Origin: Rhizobium sp. CF122
GTDB taxonomy: Bacteria > Pseudomonadota > Alphaproteobacteria > Rhizobiales > Rhizobiaceae
Assembly: GCF_000282035.1 (NCBI RefSeq)
Contig: NZ_AKKA01000008.1
Coordinates: 1 to 64,000, forward strand
Direction of reading: 5' to 3'
DNA length: 64,000 nt
Position 1 is the stretch's first letter. Each line of letters begins with the position of its first letter. A program made the translations under genes and the position numbers. The notes under the pieces were generated by a model. That model ran no database searches, was not told the origin of the DNA, and saw only the letters and a program-made list of their open reading frames with translations. Below, one piece after another: positions 58,780 to 64,000 of the stretch.

Positions 58780-58888
58780 GGCTCATCTCCTCAAAGCTCT
58801 ATAAATCCCGGTGAAGCTGAAGCTAACACGCATTGCCTATCGCGATTAGCAGCCGTAAACTCGATGCACCTGTGAAATAAGCTCAGCA

Positions 58889-59812
58889 ATGCCACGCGAC
58901 CAGATCAACGAACTCACCGCCTTCCTTGCCGTTGCCCGGGAGCGCAGCTTTACCCGGGCGGCGGCCGAACTCGGCGTTACGCCCTCGGCGCTCAGCCACA
59001 CAATCAAAGGGCTGGAGGAGCGGCTTGGGTTGCGGCTCCTGTCGCGGACGACCCGCAATGTGGCGCCGACCGAGGCCGGGGAGCGTCTGCAGCGGCAGGT
59101 CGGCCCGCTCTTCGAGCAGATCGCCACCGAGATCGACGAGATCGGCTCGCTGCGCGACCGGCCGGCCGGCACGATCCGGATCACCTGCACCGACGCGATG
59201 ATCGAGACGATCTTCCGGCCGAGGCTCGGCGCCTTCCTGCAGAAATATCCCGACGTCCGCGTGGAGCTCGACATGAACTACGCACTGGTCGATATCGTCG
59301 CGGAGCGTTTCGATGCCGGCGTGCGGATCGGCGAAGCGCTGGAGAAGGACATGGTGGCGACACGGATCGGGCCGGACTGGCGCTTCAGCGTCGTCGGCTC
59401 GCCTGGTTATTTCGCGCGTCATGCGCCGCCGGTCACGCCACAGGATCTGCGCGAGCACAATTGCATCAATATCCGGTTGTCGGCCTCTGGCGGCACGCTG
59501 AAATGGGAGTTCCGCTCGCCCGAAGGGCGCGACATCAGCCTACGCGTGGAGGGGCAGGCGACGTTCAACACGTCCGGCGGCGCGCTCATCGGCGCGGTCG
59601 ACGGGCTCGGCCTCGGCTGGATCCCGCAGGAATTTGCCGCCCCATATCTTGCGGACGGCCGCCTCATCGAGGTTCTCAGTGACTGGTGCCCCTCCTATGA
59701 GGGCTATCATCTCTATTATCCCAGCCGCAAACAGCACTCCCCGGCTTTTGCCGCGTTCGTCGATGCGATGTGTTATCGCGGGCCGCTTAGAAGCAGAGAG
59801 GCCGGAAATTAG
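58889..59812 (+). CDS. LysR-family transcriptional regulator
   Basis: A 307-residue LysR protein: INELTAFLAVARERSFTRAAAELGVTPSALSHTIKGLEERLGLRLLSRTTRNVAPTEAGERL is the HTH region, and ALVDIVAERFDAGVRIGEALEKDMVATRI and GLGLGWIPQEFAAPYL belong to the effector domain. It faces away from the epimerase-like gene and probably controls it. Confidence 0.92.
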   Translation: MPRDQINELTAFLAVARERSFTRAAAELGVTPSALSHTIKGLEERLGLRLLSRTTRNVAPTEAGERLQRQVGPLFEQIATEIDEIGSLRDRPAGTIRITCTDAMIETIFRPRLGAFLQKYPDVRVELDMNYALVDIVAERFDAGVRIGEALEKDMVATRIGPDWRFSVVGSPGYFARHAPPVTPQDLREHNCINIRLSASGGTLKWEFRSPEGRDISLRVEGQATFNTSGGALIGAVDGLGLGWIPQEFAAPYLADGRLIEVLSDWCPSYEGYHLYYPSRKQHSPAFAAFVDAMCYRGPLRSREAGN

Positions 59813-59998
59813 GAAGTTCCGGTGTTGGCGAATTCGCCAAACGTTCCTCAGGTTTGGCTTCAGTTGCGGTACTGGTCTCCCAAGAAGATTGATGGGGGCA
59901 ACTGCACGGGGCGTTCGAACGCATAAGTATCAGTCTGTCGCAGCGATTCAGCGGTTCGATTCCCTTCGAGGGCGTTCCACCTGGAATCCTCGCCCAAA

Positions 59999-60140
59999 TC
60001 ATTTCTTCGGGATGGCTTTCGGTTTCGGTTGATACAGACGCCGTTTGACGTTCGCGCTTAGAGCATTGCGGAGATCTTTGTCCACCATCGAAAGGTCGAA
60101 CCATTCCGGATCAAAGTATCCACTGCACCAACGACTTGCG
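59999..60140 (-). pseudogene. C-terminal relic, probably of a pRiA4b ORF-3 family protein
   Basis: The minus strand reads GDFASRWCSGYFDPEWFDLS, MVDKDLRNALSANVKRRLYQ and PKPKAIPKK before TGA. The FDPEWFDL core and the basic PKPK end resemble plasmid pRiA4b ORF-3 family proteins, common on Agrobacterium/Rhizobium plasmids. An in-frame TAG closes it upstream near 60147. The remaining 59813-60446 sequence shows no other supported gene. Confidence 0.45.
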
Positions 60141-60446
60141 AAGTCGCCCTAGAACCCTGTTCAGTCTACTAGCTTCAATAGGTTGTGGGCTTTTGAAGTT
60201 CGGTGGAACCGCAAGCTCGGCCAGGTAGGCGCTCAGGTCAGTTCAGCGCGCTGCCGAACGTCCCCCGGAGAGGCAGGTAGGATCAGGGGATGAAAATTGT
60301 TGGCTTGTTTGTCTCCAAGACCCGCAGTGGCAAATCTTGATCTCGATCGAGACACTATGGCGCGTAAAATACAAATTCGTGAGGCGTGGCACGTTCTTCA
60401 ATTCAACGCACAGGTCTTGGGTTCCTGTCCCATTAAGGTGGGCACC

Positions 60447-61361
60447 TTACGGCATCTGAGAGCCGGTCACGGCGACGTAAAGTGAATAGAGCGAGCGGGT
60501 TGCTGCAATAAACAGCCGGTTGCGTTTGGGGCCGCCGAAGGTGAGGTTTGCGACCGTTTGCGGTACGCGGATCTTGCCGATCAGTTTACCCGTCGGGTCG
60601 AAGCAATGCACGCCATCGCCGGCGCTCGACCAGAGGTTGCCGTTCACGTCTGTGCGGATGCCGTCTGGAATGCCATTGTCGATCAGGCAGAAGACGCGGC
60701 CGTTCGTGAGCCTGCGACCGTCGACCACGTCGAAAGCGCGGATGTGGCGTGGCAGGCTTTCGTCGTGGCTTGCTGCCGAATCCGCCACGTAGAGAATGGT
60801 CTCGTCGGGCGAGAAGGCGAGGCCGTTCGGCTGGATGAAATCCGTGGCGACCGCCGTAAGCTCGTCGGTCGTCGGATCGAGCCGGTAGACGTTGCGGGTC
60901 GGTTGCTCCGGCTCCGCGCGATAGCCTTCGTAGTCCGACATGATGCCGTAGGTGGGATCGGTAAACCAGATCGTGCCATCGGACTTCACCACCACGTCGT
61001 TCGGCGAATTGAGCCGCGCGTCCTCGAAACGGTCGGCGAGCACGGTGATCGAGCCGTCGACTTCGGTGCGCGTGAGGCGGCGCGTACCATGCTCACAGGA
61101 GATGAGCCGTCCCTGCCTGTCGCGCGTATGGCCGTTGGTGAAGTTGGACGGTTGCCGATAGACTGAGACGCCGCTCTCGGGCGTCCATCGCAGCATCCGC
61201 TGGTTGGGAATGTCGCTCCACAGAAGTTGGTTCGCGTCGTTGAACCAGACGGGACCCTCCGCCCAGCGGCAGCCGGAATAGAGTTCGTCGAGACCGGCGC
61301 TCGTCACGATCATCTGCCGGAAACGTGGGTCGTGAATTTCGTAGATGCTGGCCTCGGCCAT
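60447..61361 (-). CDS. SMP-30/gluconolactonase-family lactonase
   Basis: A 304-residue six-bladed propeller enzyme. GCRWAEGPVWFNDANQLLWSDIPNQRMLRW carries the first metal-binding Glu, LNSPNDVVVKSDGTIWFTDPTYGI the Asn, and PNGLAFSPDETILYVADS with IPDGIRTDVNGNLW the later Asn/Asp ligands. Members hydrolyse sugar lactones. It follows two sugar permease genes and starts 14 bp after the last, so it probably opens a lactone made from the imported sugar. ATG 61361; a longer reading into the permease is only a shadow. Confidence 0.9.
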   Translation of the reverse strand: MAEASIYEIHDPRFRQMIVTSAGLDELYSGCRWAEGPVWFNDANQLLWSDIPNQRMLRWTPESGVSVYRQPSNFTNGHTRDRQGRLISCEHGTRRLTRTEVDGSITVLADRFEDARLNSPNDVVVKSDGTIWFTDPTYGIMSDYEGYRAEPEQPTRNVYRLDPTTDELTAVATDFIQPNGLAFSPDETILYVADSAASHDESLPRHIRAFDVVDGRRLTNGRVFCLIDNGIPDGIRTDVNGNLWSSAGDGVHCFDPTGKLIGKIRVPQTVANLTFGGPKRNRLFIAATRSLYSLYVAVTGSQMP

Positions 61362-61375
61362 GGCGGTCTTTCCGT

Positions 61376-62326
61376 TTATCGCATGCCGGCTCGGCGACCG
61401 CCGGCGAGCATGATGACGCTGATGATGATGAGGCCGGTCATGATGAGGCGGATGCCCGCGCCGAGCCCGTAGGTGTTGAGCATGGAGACGACCAGGAACA
61501 TGAAGAGCGATGCGCCCCAAATGCCCGGCACGTTGGAATCGCCGCCGGCGACCGCCGTGCCGCCGATCACGACGACGGCGATCGACATCAGGAGATATTC
61601 CGAGCCCATGTTGAGCGCCGCACCGCCGGAAAAGCAGGCAAGCAGATAGCCTGCGACCGACGCGAGCACGGCGCAGAAGAGGTAGGTGACGAAGCGCGTG
61701 CCGTCGACCGGTATGCCCGCCATACGCGCGGCCGGCATGCTCTGGCCGATCGCCGAGATCCAGCGCCCGTAGATCGTCTTTTCGAGCAGGAACCAGGCAA
61801 GGATCGAGATGAGGAGCGCGACGATCGCCACGTTCGGCACGCCAAGCGTGTTCGACGTCGTGAACTCCGCAAGCATGCTCGGAGGCTTGATGCGCAATCC
61901 CCGGTTCGTCCAGATCGCGGCGGACTGTACGATGAAGCTCATCGAAAGCGTCGCGATGATCGGCGGAATGCGTAGCGCCTTGATGAGCGCATAGTTGCAG
62001 AGGCCGACGACGAGGCCGATGACGATGACGACAAGAAGCCCGGGCAGGATCATGCCGTTTTCGACATTCATCAGCTTCAGCGCCACCGTGCCGGCAAGCG
62101 TCATGGTGGCGGGAACCGAGAGATCGATGTTGCCGGGACCGAGCGTGATGACGAACATCTGGCCGATGCCGACGACGACCGAGAAGGCCGCGAAGGTGAG
62201 AGCGGCCTGCGACAGGCCGAGCGTGCTGGCGCCGAGCGTCACGATGATCGTCAGGAACCAGACGACAAAGGCGGCAAGCCATGACCAGATCCAGGGTTTG
62301 CCGAAAAGGCGCAGCATGGGGGTCAT
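61376..62326 (-). CDS. Sugar ABC transporter permease (RbsC-type), second subunit
   Basis: A 316-residue permease with about nine helices. It has VGIGQMFVITLGPGNIDLSVPATMTLAG in place of the RbsC core, and the ALNMGSEYLLMSIAVVVIGGTAVAGGDSNVPGIWGASLFMFLV block. Its start overlaps the stop of the other permease by 4 bp. Two different permeases with one double ATPase suggest a heterodimeric importer. Confidence 0.9.
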   Translation of the reverse strand: MTPMLRLFGKPWIWSWLAAFVVWFLTIIVTLGASTLGLSQAALTFAAFSVVVGIGQMFVITLGPGNIDLSVPATMTLAGTVALKLMNVENGMILPGLLVVIVIGLVVGLCNYALIKALRIPPIIATLSMSFIVQSAAIWTNRGLRIKPPSMLAEFTTSNTLGVPNVAIVALLISILAWFLLEKTIYGRWISAIGQSMPAARMAGIPVDGTRFVTYLFCAVLASVAGYLLACFSGGAALNMGSEYLLMSIAVVVIGGTAVAGGDSNVPGIWGASLFMFLVVSMLNTYGLGAGIRLIMTGLIIISVIMLAGGRRAGMR

Positions 62327-63270
62327 CGGCGTTTCTCCCGCTTCTCGAGACGGTTCAGGATCAGGCGGAGCGCGAGCACGATGATTAAGATCGCGCCCTG
62401 AGCCCCGATCTGCCAGTCCGGCGAGATGCGTAGGAAGGACAGGAAAGAGCCGGCGAGCGTCAGCGTCAGCGCGCCGATGACGGCACCGATGGGTGAGACG
62501 CGGCCGCCGATGAACTCGCCGCCGCCGAGGATCACGCCGGCAATCGACAGCAGCGTGTAGCGCAGCGCGATATTGGCGTCGGCTGAGGTGGTCAGGCCGA
62601 CGAGGGCGATGCCAGCCAGCACCGCGAAGAAGCCGGCAAGGCTATAGGCGGCGGCGCGCGCCCCGACAATCGACCAGCCGGCGCGCTCGACCGAGCGCTG
62701 GTTGCCGCCGATGCCCCGGATCAGCACGCCGAGCGAGGACCGCATGACAACGAGGTGGGCGACGGCGGCGATGACGATGCTGGCGACGATCGCCATCGGC
62801 GCTAGCGGCGGCTTGACGGTCATCAGCCAGCGCACCCAGTCCGGCGCCTGCCCGCCGGGTGCCGGCAGCAGCAGTACGGCAAGGCCGCCCCATACGAAAC
62901 TCATGCCGAGGGTCACGACAATGGACGGCAGGTTGCGCAGATGGATGACAACGCCGAGCGCCGCATAGGTCGCGATCGCGCCGGCAAGGATCACGATGCC
63001 GGTCACGGGGGCATCCCGCAGAAAGGTCGCGGTTACGCAGGCGACGAAGCTGACGAAGGTTCCCATCGAAAGATCGAGATCGTTCACCGCCATCACGAGC
63101 ATCTGGGCGATCGTCGCAAGCGCGATGGGCACAGCCAGGTTAAACAGCAGGTTAAGCCCGACATAGCTCATGGCGCGCGGCTGCAACCAGAAGACGGCGG
63201 CGAGCAGCAGCGTCAGCGACAGGGCGGGAATGGCAAGACGCATGGCGTCGGACGAGAGCCGGAACGTCAT
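62323..63270 (-). CDS. Sugar ABC transporter permease (RbsC-type), first subunit
   Basis: A 315-residue permease with about nine helices. IAQMLVMAVNDLDLSMGTFVSFVACV is the RbsC-like core motif, and ALRYTLLSIAGVILGGGEFIGGRVSPIGAVIGAL the late block. The DNA at 62492-62590 is nearly duplicated at 42858-42957. The start overlaps the ATPase stop by 4 bp and the stop overlaps the next permease start. Confidence 0.9.
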   Translation of the reverse strand: MTFRLSSDAMRLAIPALSLTLLLAAVFWLQPRAMSYVGLNLLFNLAVPIALATIAQMLVMAVNDLDLSMGTFVSFVACVTATFLRDAPVTGIVILAGAIATYAALGVVIHLRNLPSIVVTLGMSFVWGGLAVLLLPAPGGQAPDWVRWLMTVKPPLAPMAIVASIVIAAVAHLVVMRSSLGVLIRGIGGNQRSVERAGWSIVGARAAAYSLAGFFAVLAGIALVGLTTSADANIALRYTLLSIAGVILGGGEFIGGRVSPIGAVIGALTLTLAGSFLSFLRISPDWQIGAQGAILIIVLALRLILNRLEKREKRR

Positions 63271-64000
63271 GCGGCAACCCCCTCGAAGGAGGCGGCGATG
63301 ATGTTCTTCTCATTGACGGCGTCGCCGACGAGTTCGGCCGTGATCCTGCCTTCTCGGAACACGTAGACGCGGTCGCAGAGGCGGACCTCGTCCATTTCCG
63401 TCGAGTACCAGATGAAGGTGCGGCCGCGCGCCGCTTCCTGGCGGATGATCGCGTAGACCTCCTGCTTAGTCCCGACGTCGACGCCGCGCATCGGATCGTC
63501 CATCAGGACGATCGGTGCGCGCGTCGAAAGAGCGCGTGCGAAGAGCACCTTCTGCTGGTTACCGCCGGAAAGTGACAGGATGCGGTTGTCCATATCGGGC
63601 GTGCGGATCTCGATCCGCCGCTTCCAGTCGGCGGCTTTTGTCTCCTCTTCGCTCACGAGAATGACGCCGCGCCGGGACAGGTCGCTGAGCGAGGCGATGG
63701 AGAAGTTGCGCAGGATGCTCCACAGTTCGAAGACGCCGTTGAGGCGGCGATCGCCGGCGACGAAGGTGACCTGCGGATCGCGCTCAGGCAGCCAGTTGCC
63801 GGACTGGGCGGCATGCAGGGCGAGCAGGAGCTCGGTCTGCCCGTGGCCCGCAAGACCCGTCAGTCCGATGATCTCACCCTTGCGCGCCGTGAACGAAAGG
63901 CCTGCAGCCTGATGGGACAGGATAAGCGGAGCGGTGGACTGTTCGCGCGCCGAAGCCTGCCCGGTCTCCTCTTTCGCAACGGTGCCCATGGCTTCCACGA
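63267..64000 (-). CDS. Sugar ABC transporter ATP-binding protein (RbsA type), C-terminal part
   Basis: The C-terminal ~244 residues of a tandem sugar ATPase, cut by the window edge. Visible are the second cassette with its degenerate Walker A (IGLTGLAGHGQTELLLAL), signature LSGGNQQKVLFARALS, Walker B IVLMDDPMRGVDVGTKQ (DDP instead of the common DEP) and the switch region. The upstream half and start lie beyond 64000. It is the first known gene of the ATPase, permease, permease, lactonase operon. Confidence 0.9.
   Translation of the reverse strand, partial: VEAMGTVAKEETGQASAREQSTAPLILSHQAAGLSFTARKGEIIGLTGLAGHGQTELLLALHAAQSGNWLPERDPQVTFVAGDRRLNGVFELWSILRNFSIASLSDLSRRGVILVSEEETKAADWKRRIEIRTPDMDNRILSLSGGNQQKVLFARALSTRAPIVLMDDPMRGVDVGTKQEVYAIIRQEAARGRTFIWYSTEMDEVRLCDRVYVFREGRITAELVGDAVNEKNIIAASFEGVAA

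Noticed and set aside
59960..59990. GGTTCGATTCCC resembling the T-arm of a tRNA
   Set aside because: The bases on either side do not form the 5-bp T-stem or an acceptor stem, and no D-arm or anticodon arm is found upstream.
60447..62282. 611-residue lactonase with a long N-terminal extension
   Set aside because: The extension reads through the permease gene out of frame and is low-complexity His/Arg/Asp sequence; ATG 61361 gives a full-length lactonase.
1..64000. CRISPR arrays, complete insertion sequences, tRNA or rRNA genes
   Set aside because: No regularly spaced repeats, transposase genes, or RNA-gene signatures were seen on reading through the window.

Overview
The window reads as accessory DNA of an alphaproteobacterium of the Rhizobium/Agrobacterium group, most likely a large plasmid or secondary replicon. 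The grounds are the density of sugar and amino-acid ABC transport operons with dedicated regulators, the rhizobial style of the two-component, Lrp, ROK and SorC regulators, a PHO box in front of an alkaline phosphatase, a CU-rich small-RNA-like locus, and the absence of rRNA, tRNA and core housekeeping genes. This is inference from gene content; no species marker is present.

Layout. 0-4.2 kb: two membrane acyltransferases, a small ORF, a single-domain response regulator and a candidate small RNA with its terminator. 4.3-7.5 kb: a 2-oxoglutarate/Fe oxygenase-like gene, a hipA-hipB toxin-antitoxin pair (toxin gene first) and a scrap of an MFS transporter. 7.7-15.6 kb: a ROK repressor divergent from a binding protein-permease-permease-ATPase-GH42 beta-galactosidase operon, with a perfect palindrome in between. 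15.8-20.2 kb: AraC regulator, YbhB-like protein, relics of a nucleotide cyclase and a vapC toxin, then an Lrp regulator divergent from ornithine cyclodeaminase and a citrulline hydrolase-like gene (citrulline to ornithine to proline). 20.5-30.9 kb: a two-armed sugar or polyol locus. Leftward it encodes a split transketolase, an FGGY kinase and a SorC regulator; rightward a ribose-type ABC transporter, two SDR polyol-type dehydrogenases and triose-phosphate isomerase. Three copies of a GTGAAT-N4-ATTCAC-like palindrome mark its control points. This is the most complete unassigned pathway in the window; a branched-pentulose route of the apulose 4-phosphate transketolase kind fits the enzyme set.

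31-35.7 kb: an FMN riboswitch and ribB, two overlapping genes with flavin-type split-barrel domains (one fused to GAF and a basic C-terminal domain), and a divergent flavin monooxygenase. 35.7-43 kb: a fragmented zone of small genes and gene relics, including two homologous 40-residue ORFs, three ORFs that share nearly the same ribosome-binding and start sequence, a minus-strand run of small hypothetical genes, two transglutaminase-like proteins, and a 100-bp fragment almost identical to an ABC permease gene at 62.5 kb. 43.2-48.2 kb: an NrtA/SsuA/TauA-type ABC operon, a strong terminator and a convergent two-component system.

48.3-60.1 kb: a CHAD-domain relic, LysR divergent from an Old Yellow Enzyme reductase, an alkaline phosphatase followed by a DUF3299-like protein and a MacB/Lol-type ABC pair whose permease carries a histidine-rich loop, then HxlR divergent from an atypical SDR plus a FrnE-like oxidoreductase, and a nucleoside-sugar-epimerase-like gene divergent from another LysR. 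60.4-64 kb: an SMP-30/gluconolactonase-type gene with two RbsC-type permeases and an RbsA-type ATPase that runs off the end of the window.
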